This document shows positions 1 to 6,160 of a DNA stretch of 10,450 bases, one piece after another. This stretch comes from Nitrospinota bacterium (lineage in GTDB: Bacteria > UBA8248 > JACPRG01). A program made the translations under genes and the position numbers. How positions within the stretch are numbered: the first letter of the stretch is position 1; every line of letters begins with the position of its first letter. The stretch is from positions 1 through 10,450 of the forward strand of contig JASLXW010000105.1 in NCBI GenBank assembly GCA_030740135.1, written 5' to 3'. A model generated the notes under the pieces. That model saw nothing but the letters and a program-made list of their open reading frames with translations. It was not told the DNA's origin and ran no database searches.

Positions 1-414
1 CCTCTCTCTCTGTTGGCCCCTGGAACTCAACTCCCTACCCAAGGAGATGTCTCACATCTATCTGAACCTATACAGAATCCGTTTGGGTCCTGGAGAAGCT
101 TGCCTGTCTCGCTTGTTCGGATGGATGAGGAATTTCAGCCGGGGCGACGCGCGCCGGACCCGCTCGGCGGATTCTATCGAATTGGCCCGGCATGCTATAC
201 TTTCGACGGGATTCTCCCCAGCGCCCTTCTTCGGATGAGGCTTCCCCCTTCCCGGTTTCAAAGCCGTGAGGCAGGATGGGGTCAGGCCCCGGCGGGTTGG
301 GTCTTACATGCTTCCGGTTTTGTCCAACCCCATGCGTCCCGCTTCCAGGCTGCCGAATCGCGGCGCATTTCCATTCAATCCGATCCTTGCATCCCATGAA
401 AGGAGAAACAACGC
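1..414. other. Non-coding leader upstream of the crotonase gene
   Basis: I see no convincing gene in these 414 bases. Plus-strand frame 1 stays open from the window edge to a stop ending at about 399. Its first codons end mostly in A or T, unlike the GC-rich third positions of the real genes here, and its translation resembles no protein family. A minus-strand open frame over 68-397 is equally protein-unlike. An ATG at 47 has AAGGAG directly touching it, with no spacer, so it is unlikely to be used. The stretch holds a possible extended -10 promoter (193-201) and two short inverted repeats: GGGG at 278-281 with CCCC at 287-290, and GGGTTGG at 294-300 with CCAACCC at 324-330. It is best read as the intergenic region and 5' leader of the gene starting at 415. 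Confidence 0.6.
193..201 (+). promoter_or_regulatory. Possible extended -10 promoter for the crotonase gene
   Basis: The sequence TGCTATACT contains a -10 hexamer (TATACT, one mismatch to TATAAT) preceded by the TGN extension, which can compensate for a weak -35 element. No good -35 box lies 16-18 bases upstream (the bases near 172-178 match poorly). If used, transcription would start near 208 and leave a leader of about 200 bases before the ATG at 415. Such motifs are short and can arise by chance, so this is only a candidate. Confidence 0.3.
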
Positions 415-1281
415 ATGGAATTTGAAAAGATCGAATGGTCCGTCCATCCGAGCCCGCTGAATCCTGAAGACCGGTGCATCGGTTTGATCAAGCTCAACGC
501 GCCCGAGAAGCTCAACTCCATCGGACCGCAGATGAGTCTGGAGCTGGACTACCTTTGCGATCGGATTCGGCGTCGGGAGGACATCCAGATTGTCGTGGTG
601 ACGGGAACGGACCCCGCGTTCTGCGCCGGCGGCGATCTTCAGGAAGAGAGCGGAGGGCTTCAGGTCACGGGCGCGGACATGGGTCTCAAAGGTCCGTACG
701 CCAAGATGATGGAGTACTACGTCAACGATGTCTTCCACGTCGTGATGCAGAACGCCGTCCGCAAGCTGGAGGATCTGCCCCAGGTGACGATCGCGGCCGT
801 CAACGGCGCTGCCGTGGGCGTCGGACTCGAAATGACGACCGGGCTCGATCTGCGCATCGCCTCGGAAAAGGCTAAGATGGGCGAAGTCGCCGTCGTCGCG
901 GGATTCCTCCCGGAGACCGGAGGCTGCCGGAACCTTCCCAAGCTGGTCGGATACGGCCGGGCGATGGAGCTGACCCTCACCGGTAGAATCCTGACCGCCC
1001 GGGAGGCGTTGGAGATCGGCCTCGTCGAGTTTGTTGTCCCCCATGAGAAGCTTCTGGACGAAGCCTTCCAACTCGCCGGAAGGATCGCTCAAGGCCCCCG
1101 GATTTCGGTGCGGGAGGCGAAACGGCTGATGAAGTCCTACTGGGATTCAAACAAGACCGACGCCGGATTCAAGGACGAGCTGGACACGGTTCTCGAGATC
1201 ACGCGCACGCCGGATTGCCGAGAGGGGATCCGGGCGTTCCTGAACAAGGAGCGGCCCAAATACACGGGGGCGATTTCGTAA
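415..1281 (+). CDS. Enoyl-CoA hydratase/isomerase (crotonase) family protein
   Basis: A 288-residue crotonase-superfamily protein of normal length, expected to act in the cytoplasm on a CoA thioester (hydration, isomerisation or a related enolate reaction). The first oxyanion-hole segment is FCAGGDL (residues 69-75). The second is NGAAVGVGLE (130-139), with Glu139 at the place of the first catalytic Glu of enoyl-CoA hydratase. Where the second Glu normally sits (QPE motif) the aligned residue is Ala159, but Glu157 and Glu167 (in PETGG) lie close by. The enzyme may therefore be an isomerase, hydrolase or atypical hydratase rather than a standard hydratase. The C-terminal part has the usual LTG..A.EA...GLV pattern (188-204). 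AAAGGAG at 399-405 sits 9 bases before the ATG and supports this start. It is the only plus-strand gene and converges on the CoA-ligase gene, with 59 bases between the two stops. The family is certain; the substrate is unknown. Confidence 0.93.
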   Translation: MEFEKIEWSVHPSPLNPEDRCIGLIKLNAPEKLNSIGPQMSLELDYLCDRIRRREDIQIVVVTGTDPAFCAGGDLQEESGGLQVTGADMGLKGPYAKMMEYYVNDVFHVVMQNAVRKLEDLPQVTIAAVNGAAVGVGLEMTTGLDLRIASEKAKMGEVAVVAGFLPETGGCRNLPKLVGYGRAMELTLTGRILTAREALEIGLVEFVVPHEKLLDEAFQLAGRIAQGPRISVREAKRLMKSYWDSNKTDAGFKDELDTVLEITRTPDCREGIRAFLNKERPKYTGAIS

Positions 1282-1340
1282 CCGAAACCGACCCTGCCGA
1301 CAGGTTCGCCGGCGGTTGATTCCCGAAAGGGGGTGGAGAA

Positions 1341-2975
1341 TCAGAATTCATAGCGATGCTCGCCGGCTTCCTCGTTCAACGACCGCTCTCGCAGGACGTT
1401 CCGGCGGATCTTCCCGGTCGAGGTCTTCGGAAGGTCGGACAGGAATTCGATGATTTTCGGCACTTTGTAAAGCGCGATGCGCTCGCGAAGCAGGTCCCGC
1501 ACTTCCCGGGCCAATGCTTCGCCCGGCGACCAAGCCGGTTTCAGGATGACGCAGGCCTTCACCCGGAATCCGATTTCCGGGTCGGGAAGTCCGATCACGC
1601 CGGCTTCCAGCACCCCGGGGTGTTCCAGGCAGGTCTCTTCCACCTCTTTGGGGGAGATGAGATAGCCGCGACTCTTGATGAGGTCGTCCTTCCGGCTCAG
1701 GTACCAGAAATATCCGTCCTCGTCGAACCGGCCCAGGTCGCCCGTGTAGTACCACCCGTTGATGTGGTTCTCCGCCCACCGGTCGGGCATCTTCCGGTAT
1801 TCGACGAACAGGCCGGGGCAATCCTCCCGGAGCGCGACGCGCCCGACCTCGCCGTCGGGAACGGGCTTGCCGTCGTCGTCATGCAGCTCCATGACGTAAC
1901 CGGGAATCGTTTTTCCCGTCGAACCCGGCTTGATGGGCTCGCCGTCCAGGTTGCAGCAGAACTTCTGAAGCTCCGAGACGCCGAGGCCGTCGATGATGTC
2001 GCAGCCGAAGCGCTCCTTCCATTCCCGATACGTTTCCGGCGGCAGGGTCTCGCCCGAGCTGACACAGAGGCGAAGGGCATCCAGGCCGCGGGCCGATGAC
2101 GTCTCGGCCTCCCCATCTTCCCCGGCGAGGATCATCCGGTACGCCGTGGGCACGGTGGAGAAGACGGTGATCCGGTTCTCGGCGATCACCTGGATGGCCC
2201 GCGCGGGATCGAAACGGCCGGGGTGGATGAACACGGTTGTCCCTTTATACAAGCAGTGCATCAGCCCGTGGCCCCAAGCGTACATAAAGCTGAACTCGGC
2301 CGGGTTCCAGCTGAGGTCGCCGGGGCGGAGCTTCAGCATCAGGTTCCCGACGGGATCGCCGGTCCCGACGATCCACCGGTGGACATGGACGATTCCCTTC
2401 GGCGGCCCGGTCGTGCCCGAGGTGTAGAGCATGTACGCCCGGTCCTCGGGACCGGTCCGAAACCGTTCGACCTCGGCCGGCTCGGCGGCGAGGAAGCCGT
2501 CGAAGGGAAGGGCGCCCGGAAGCTCGCCGTCGAACAGAATGACATGCTCCAACCGGGGGCAGTCCGGGCGGACGGCTTCGACGGCCTCGATGCGATCCCG
2601 GGTCGTCAGAATCGCCCGCGCGTCCGAGTTGTCGATGACGTGGCCCAGCTCCTTGGGCCCGAGGAGGGAATTGCTCAAGACCGGAACGGCGCCGATCCGC
2701 AGGCCCGCCAAAACGGCCACGACATAGCCCGGATGGTTGGGGGAGCGAATGACGTACGTATCCCCGGGACCGATGCCGAGGTCCAGGAAAAAGCGGACGC
2801 ATCGCCGCATGCGATCGTGGAGGGCTTCGAACGTGATCCGTTCGTTTCCAAAAACGATGGCCGTGTCGCCGCCTCTGCCCTCGGCCACCCAACGGTCGCA
2901 AACGGCTTCGGCCATGTTCACCGCGGGGGGGATCTTCAGATAGTTTTCCGGAAGGGGGACGTCCCAGTTGCCCAT
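1341..2975 (-). CDS. Acyl/aryl-CoA ligase (AMP-forming), benzoate-CoA-ligase-like
   Basis: A 544-residue member of the ANL adenylate-forming superfamily, predicted to activate a carboxylic acid to its CoA thioester through an acyl-AMP in the cytoplasm. Visible signatures are the phosphate-binding loop YTSGTTGPPKG (184-194), the DGLGVSEL motif (329-336), YTGDLG (410-415), the hinge region RKDDLIKSRG (428-437) and the catalytic lysine Lys522 in STGKIRR near the C terminus. The overall pattern, including the N-terminal LPENY...N.AE segment and the WNPAEFSFMYAWGHGL region (223-238), resembles the benzoate/2-aminobenzoate-CoA ligase branch and medium-chain acyl-CoA synthetases. The reading frame stays open to a TTG at 3131, but those 52 extra residues do not look like this family. 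The ATG at 2975 has GAGGG 8 bases upstream, so I prefer it. It is the last gene of the minus-strand series, 285 bases after the membrane-protein gene. Family confident; substrate class inferred. Confidence 0.92.
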   Translation of the reverse strand: MGNWDVPLPENYLKIPPAVNMAEAVCDRWVAEGRGGDTAIVFGNERITFEALHDRMRRCVRFFLDLGIGPGDTYVIRSPNHPGYVVAVLAGLRIGAVPVLSNSLLGPKELGHVIDNSDARAILTTRDRIEAVEAVRPDCPRLEHVILFDGELPGALPFDGFLAAEPAEVERFRTGPEDRAYMLYTSGTTGPPKGIVHVHRWIVGTGDPVGNLMLKLRPGDLSWNPAEFSFMYAWGHGLMHCLYKGTTVFIHPGRFDPARAIQVIAENRITVFSTVPTAYRMILAGEDGEAETSSARGLDALRLCVSSGETLPPETYREWKERFGCDIIDGLGVSELQKFCCNLDGEPIKPGSTGKTIPGYVMELHDDDGKPVPDGEVGRVALREDCPGLFVEYRKMPDRWAENHINGWYYTGDLGRFDEDGYFWYLSRKDDLIKSRGYLISPKEVEETCLEHPGVLEAGVIGLPDPEIGFRVKACVILKPAWSPGEALAREVRDLLRERIALYKVPKIIEFLSDLPKTSTGKIRRNVLRERSLNEEAGEHRYEF

Positions 2976-3260
2976 AGAGTATTCCCTCGCTGCGAGAAGC
3001 CCGCTCCGCTTCGTCCGGTGATTGAAAGGAGGGGTTTGGAGGGGGTGGACCCGGCGATGATCAGATTCGCGGCCCATCCCATCCTGATTCAAATTCGGTT
3101 GAGCGTACGCAAGCGGGCGGACATTCGTCAACCCGCGTCACACCCGTCTCCTCGGGATGGCTCGTCTTGGCGGATTCCGGAAAAGCGAATCCTTTCAATG
3201 CCGAGACGCTGATTCAGCCGAAAATCCCATGCCGACGGCAACCCTACAAGCGGCGCCCCG
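2976..3260. other. 285-base gap between membrane protein and CoA ligase
   Basis: I see no gene here. The CoA-ligase frame reads through 2976-3131 without a stop, but its translation is protein-unlike. Just after the membrane-protein stop there is a small hairpin (AGCGG 3249-3253 with CCGCT 3258-3262, overlapping the stop codon) without a clear U-run. A TTGACG hexamer occurs on the minus strand near 3125-3130, but no good -10 box follows at 16-18 bases. The gap is long enough to hold a separate promoter for the CoA ligase, but I cannot place one with confidence. Confidence 0.45.
2984..2988 (-). promoter_or_regulatory. Ribosome binding site fixing the CoA-ligase start
   Basis: GAGGG on the minus strand lies 8 bases before the ATG at 2975. 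It favours that start over the upstream in-frame TTG at 3131, whose translated extension looks non-coding. Confidence 0.6.
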
Positions 3261-4754
3261 CTAATACGGGCTGGTCGTCAAGTCCTTCATCAAGGGAACC
3301 AGGGGTTTGAAGAGGAGGGGGCGGGACGCTATCCACAGGCTGACCCAGGTGTAAAAGACCATCAAGGCCAACATTGGAAGCTGGACGGCGACGAACCGTC
3401 TCGCTCCGGCCAGGACATTTCGGGCCGCATGGTGAGCGGTGATGACCGAGAGGACGTGGCCCAGTACAATCAGGATCATCATGGAGACCCAAACGACCCC
3501 GGTCGTCCAGAACGTCGGCCCCTTCGGGAGAGGCGGCTGGGCGGGTGGGGGGTGCGCGGGCGCGGACCAGCCGAAGGGGTCCGAGAGCGCCGGACCCAAC
3601 TCCGCAAAACGGGGGACGATGACCATGAAGAAGTGGGCGAGAAAGTACCCGAAGGCGATTGGCAGAAGTGTGAAACCAAAGGCCCTCGCCAGCTCCGAGG
3701 CCGTTTTCCCATCCGTCAACGCGCTCATCCAGGCGCAGGCCACCCAAAACGCGGCGACAAAGATCAACAGGCCGATCAACAAGGTCATCAGTTGAACGCC
3801 CTCCATCACGGGAACGTCCGGAAAAATCCGCATGGCCTGTTCCATCAGGACCCCGGTCATCCCCACCCATTCCCGCGTCGCCATGAATCCGTCATATGTG
3901 ACCGAGTACATCATGGCGATGACGAACGCGACTTCCAGGCTCGCGGTCATTCGGGCGCCGCGCAACGCCGACGCGTAGAGCCGCAACTCGATTCCCCCAC
4001 CCCGTTTCCCCGGCCCGAGGGGCGCGAATAGGCCCAGGACTTGAAAATAGCGCGTGAAAGGGTCCGCCCGGTCCAGCCAGACGGTTCCGAACAACGCCAT
4101 CCCGATCCAGAGATACCCCGAGTACAGGACCGCCAACAGGGCGAGCGAGCGCGGCTCATCCGATTGAAACCAGCCCAGCTCGAACCAGATGAATGACACG
4201 TAAAGGATCAGGGCCGGCCAGACGCCCAGGGCGGCGGGATAACGGAGGCCGAGGGAGAGGTTTCGTCCGGCCGCTTTCGACGCCCAGTGAAATATCGCCC
4301 GCCAGGGATTGACGGCGTTCCAGGGGTTTCCGATGAGGAACGAGAAGAGGCTGAGACCGAACCAGAAGAGCGTCCACACCAACTCGGGCGCGGCGTTGTA
4401 TTTGGAGTGGACGTGCCCGAAGAACCCCGTCGCCAGGACCAGGAGGAACAGCGCTACGGAAATCAGCCGCGCCGAGAGCCTGACCGCCGGGCTCCGAAAA
4501 ATCCACGCGAGGATCGGAATGCTTTCGACGCCGCGGGACCGATAAGCCGCGGACGATTCGGAATCCGGTCGGGCCGCCGGCTTGAAGCGGTTCACCAGGA
4601 GGAACGAGAAGACCAGGGCGGCGGCCGCCGCCGCGAGGACAACCCATCCCGGGATTTTCGAGGCAAAGCGGGCTTCATCCGCGCCGTGGGCGAGAACCGG
4701 GGCGCATTCCAGGAGGATCAGCGCCAAGGCGGGAACAAGGAAACGAAGAACCAT
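3261..4754 (-). CDS. Multi-pass membrane protein, resembling the 'fenitrothion hydrolase' family
   Basis: A 497-residue integral membrane protein from the ATG at 4754. Residues 1-22 form a typical signal peptide with possible cleavage after VLA, leaving a mature protein beginning HGADEA. About ten hydrophobic segments follow, near 35-54, 97-113, 124-141, 177-195, 203-224, 272-290, 319-343, 361-380, 415-440 and 455-475. Distinctive motifs are GHVHS (113-117), NPWNAVNPWRAI (143-154), FELGW (191-195), DPFTRYF (231-237), ELARAFGFTLLPIAFGYFLAHFF (starting 354), SDPFGW (391-396) and GHVLSVITAHHA (432-443). From memory these match a family widely named 'fenitrothion hydrolase' in actinobacterial and other genomes. 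That name derives from one organophosphate-degrading strain and says little about natural function. Histidines in or next to the membrane (114, 116, 374, 433, 441, 442) could bind metal or heme. The frame opens earlier at a TTG (4886), but that start would overlap the upstream gene. No good Shine-Dalgarno precedes the ATG. Membrane nature is certain, function unknown. Confidence 0.88.
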   Translation of the reverse strand: MVLRFLVPALALILLECAPVLAHGADEARFASKIPGWVVLAAAAAALVFSFLLVNRFKPAARPDSESSAAYRSRGVESIPILAWIFRSPAVRLSARLISVALFLLVLATGFFGHVHSKYNAAPELVWTLFWFGLSLFSFLIGNPWNAVNPWRAIFHWASKAAGRNLSLGLRYPAALGVWPALILYVSFIWFELGWFQSDEPRSLALLAVLYSGYLWIGMALFGTVWLDRADPFTRYFQVLGLFAPLGPGKRGGGIELRLYASALRGARMTASLEVAFVIAMMYSVTYDGFMATREWVGMTGVLMEQAMRIFPDVPVMEGVQLMTLLIGLLIFVAAFWVACAWMSALTDGKTASELARAFGFTLLPIAFGYFLAHFFMVIVPRFAELGPALSDPFGWSAPAHPPPAQPPLPKGPTFWTTGVVWVSMMILIVLGHVLSVITAHHAARNVLAGARRFVAVQLPMLALMVFYTWVSLWIASRPLLFKPLVPLMKDLTTSPY

Positions 4755-4803
4755 GTCGGGCCAAGCGTGTGCCTGGGGGAGGGAATCATGCGGCCGCCCG
4801 GAT

Positions 4804-4829
4804 GAAGTTGACTGACCCCCGGTCACTTC
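4804..4829 (-). other. Small imperfect hairpin over the luciferase-like gene stop
   Basis: TGACC (4813-4817) pairs with GGTCA (4821-4825) around a 3-base loop. GAAG (4804-4807) and CTTC (4826-4829) can extend the stem across a 5-base bulge. The stop codon of the luciferase-like gene (4823-4825) lies within the stem. There is no U-run, so I do not call it a terminator. It might modulate or merely punctuate read-through to the membrane-protein gene 50 bases further on. Confidence 0.25.
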
Positions 4830-5878
4830 GGGGGAGCGGGCGTGTCCGCCCCGGAATTGTTCACGCGAGGAAGAACCTCCTCGCAAAGGAGGCGGAGATG
4901 CTCCATTCTCCCGCCGGAAAGGAGGGTCAAGGTGATTCGGTCTACGTCCAGTTTGACGAACTCCCGAAGCCGCGAGGCGACGTGCTTCGGGGTTCCCGCG
5001 ATGGCGACGGCCGCCGTGAAGTCGTCGCTGACCGTCTGTTTATGAGACGCTCCCACGGAGAGGTGCTCGGCGAAGTCATACCCCTTGGCCGCCCGCTCGA
5101 TGTCCTCCTGGTAGGGGTGGAGGGCGGGGGGCAGGGATTCCCACGTCGCGAGCCAGCGCGCCTTCGTGGACGCCCAGGACCGCGCGCCGTCCAGCGCCGC
5201 GTCGCCGTCCTCATCCACGGAGAGCGTGAGCCACAGGTCGATGAACACGTCCGTCGGTTTTCGTCCGGCTTCCGCGGCGCCGCTGCGGACGTGCTCGATT
5301 TGCCGATTGACGATCTCCGGCGCGGCGATCCCGAGGATGTCGGCGCCGTCGGCCGCCCGGCCCGCGAGGCGAAGCATCTTTGGTTGGCTGGCGGCGAAAA
5401 ACAGGGGAACGGATCGCGCGGTTTTGAGCCGGAAGGCGCCGCTCCCCTCCGAGATCTCTTTCCCCTGAAAGAGCGCCCGCAGGGTGCGAAGGCTCTCCTC
5501 GCAGCGGCGGATCGACGTGGGCCGCAGACCCAGCGGATAGACCGCGCTGTCGCCCGCCCCTAGGCCCAGAATGAACCGCCCGCCGCTCACCTCTTGAAGG
5601 GCGCAGGCGGCGCCGGCCGTCACGCTCAGATGGCGGGTCAAGGGGTTGGTGACGCCGGTGGCGAGCTGTATCCGCTTCGTCTCCGCCGCGCAAAGGGCGA
5701 GGACGACGTGGACGTCTTTCATGATGAGCTGGGAATCAAGGAGCCACAGACAATCGATCCCGCGGCGGTCCGCCTCTTTGACCACCTCGACGGCCCGGTG
5801 GATGGGCTCCCGGTGGCTCACGCCCATGGATAGGCCGAACGTCGGCAAAGTCTTACCCGTGTGATTCAAAGGGTTCAC
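4823..5878 (-). CDS. Luciferase-like (LLM) flavin/F420-dependent oxidoreductase
   Basis: A 351-residue TIM-barrel protein of the bacterial-luciferase superfamily, predicted to be soluble and to use FMN or coenzyme F420. Hallmarks are the first strand TFGLSM (13-18), LLDSQL (46-51), ATGVTNPLTRH (73-83), SGGRFILGLGAGDSA (98-112), FFAASQPKMLRLAGRAADGAD (starting 160) and IAGTPKHVASRLREF (293-307). The TNPLTRH and GLGAGDSA motifs resemble the methylenetetrahydromethanopterin-reductase-like branch, which often carries that automatic name without catalysing that reaction. The ORF extends to a TTG at 5965. I prefer the GTG at 5878, because it puts the first beta strand about 13 residues from the start, as is usual, and the extension is low-complexity. 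No strong Shine-Dalgarno is visible for either start. With the GTG start the gene overlaps the preceding small ORF by 26 bases, which suggests coupled translation. Family clear; reaction and substrate unknown. Confidence 0.9.
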   Translation of the reverse strand: MNPLNHTGKTLPTFGLSMGVSHREPIHRAVEVVKEADRRGIDCLWLLDSQLIMKDVHVVLALCAAETKRIQLATGVTNPLTRHLSVTAGAACALQEVSGGRFILGLGAGDSAVYPLGLRPTSIRRCEESLRTLRALFQGKEISEGSGAFRLKTARSVPLFFAASQPKMLRLAGRAADGADILGIAAPEIVNRQIEHVRSGAAEAGRKPTDVFIDLWLTLSVDEDGDAALDGARSWASTKARWLATWESLPPALHPYQEDIERAAKGYDFAEHLSVGASHKQTVSDDFTAAVAIAGTPKHVASRLREFVKLDVDRITLTLLSGGRMEHLRLLCEEVLPRVNNSGADTPAPPK

Positions 5879-6146
5879 GAAGGGCCCCCGCCCGGACCCC
5901 TTCGGATGGAAACGGAGCGGGGAGGCCCCTTTTGAAACAGCGGCGGGTCGCCGCCGAATCGACAAGGCCGCGCGAGGGAGAGATCATCCGGGCCGCCCCG
6001 ATTTCCCGTTCGTTCCGCACTTCAAGCCACGCCGGCATGCTTCGCAGGCTCGGCCGCTCCTTGAAGTATTCCTCCACGCCGGCGCCGGCGATCTCTGAAA
6101 CTCCCTCCTTCAGCTCATCGACCTTTTCGATGAACGCGCCCGCCAT
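5853..6146 (-). CDS. Small hypothetical protein (97 aa) between M20 hydrolase and LLM gene
   Basis: I do not recognise this protein. The ATG at 6146 is only 12 bases after the stop of the M20 gene and has a strong Shine-Dalgarno, GAGGGAGA, overlapping that stop. The first 60 or so codons end mostly in G or C, like the real genes here. They encode a charged sequence starting MAGAFIEKVDELKEGVSEI, probably helical, then VEEYFKERPSLRSMPAWLEV. There is no signal peptide, membrane segment or cysteine motif. The last 35 or so residues are arginine-, proline- and glycine-rich and look less protein-like. The true product could therefore be shorter, or the 3' part could be altered by a frameshift. The end overlaps the likely GTG start of the next gene by 26 bases. 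It may be an accessory or binding subunit for a neighbouring enzyme; that is inference from position only. Confidence 0.6.
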   Translation of the reverse strand: MAGAFIEKVDELKEGVSEIAGAGVEEYFKERPSLRSMPAWLEVRNEREIGAARMISPSRGLVDSAATRRCFKRGLPAPFPSEGVRAGALREPFESHG

Positions 6147-6152
6147 CGTCGT

Positions 6153-6160
6153 TCTCCCTC
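6153..6160 (-). promoter_or_regulatory. Ribosome binding site of the small ORF, overlapping the M20 stop
   Basis: GAGGGAGA lies 6 bases before the ATG at 6146 and overlaps the TGA of the M20 gene (6159-6161). This is the main evidence that the small ORF is translated, probably coupled to its upstream neighbour. Confidence 0.6.

Noticed and set aside
183..195. TTGGCCCGGCATGC as a sigma54 (-24/-12) promoter
   Set aside because: The GG and GC elements are 8 bases apart, too close for the required spacing.
47..238. A 63-codon plus-strand ORF after AAGGAG near the left edge
   Set aside because: The AAGGAG touches the ATG with no spacer, and the translation looks like random sequence.
304..1092. 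A 262-codon minus-strand open frame opposite the crotonase
   Set aside because: Antisense shadow. The plus strand carries the crotonase signatures and a good ribosome binding site.
1282..1340. Bidirectional terminator between the convergent genes
   Set aside because: Expected by position, but I see only a short palindrome (CGCCGGCG) and no stem followed by a U-run on either strand.
3027..3050. G-rich stretch that could be a G-quadruplex upstream of the CoA ligase
   Set aside because: Only two runs of four or more G are present, so it lacks the four GGG runs needed for a standard quadruplex.
2976..3131. N-terminal extension of the CoA ligase to a TTG start
   Set aside because: The 52 extra residues do not resemble the family's N terminus, and the ATG at 2975 has its own ribosome binding site.
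2223..3212. A 329-codon plus-strand open frame opposite the CoA ligase
   Set aside because: Antisense shadow of a gene with clear AMP-binding motifs. The composition is typical of the opposite strand of high-GC coding DNA.
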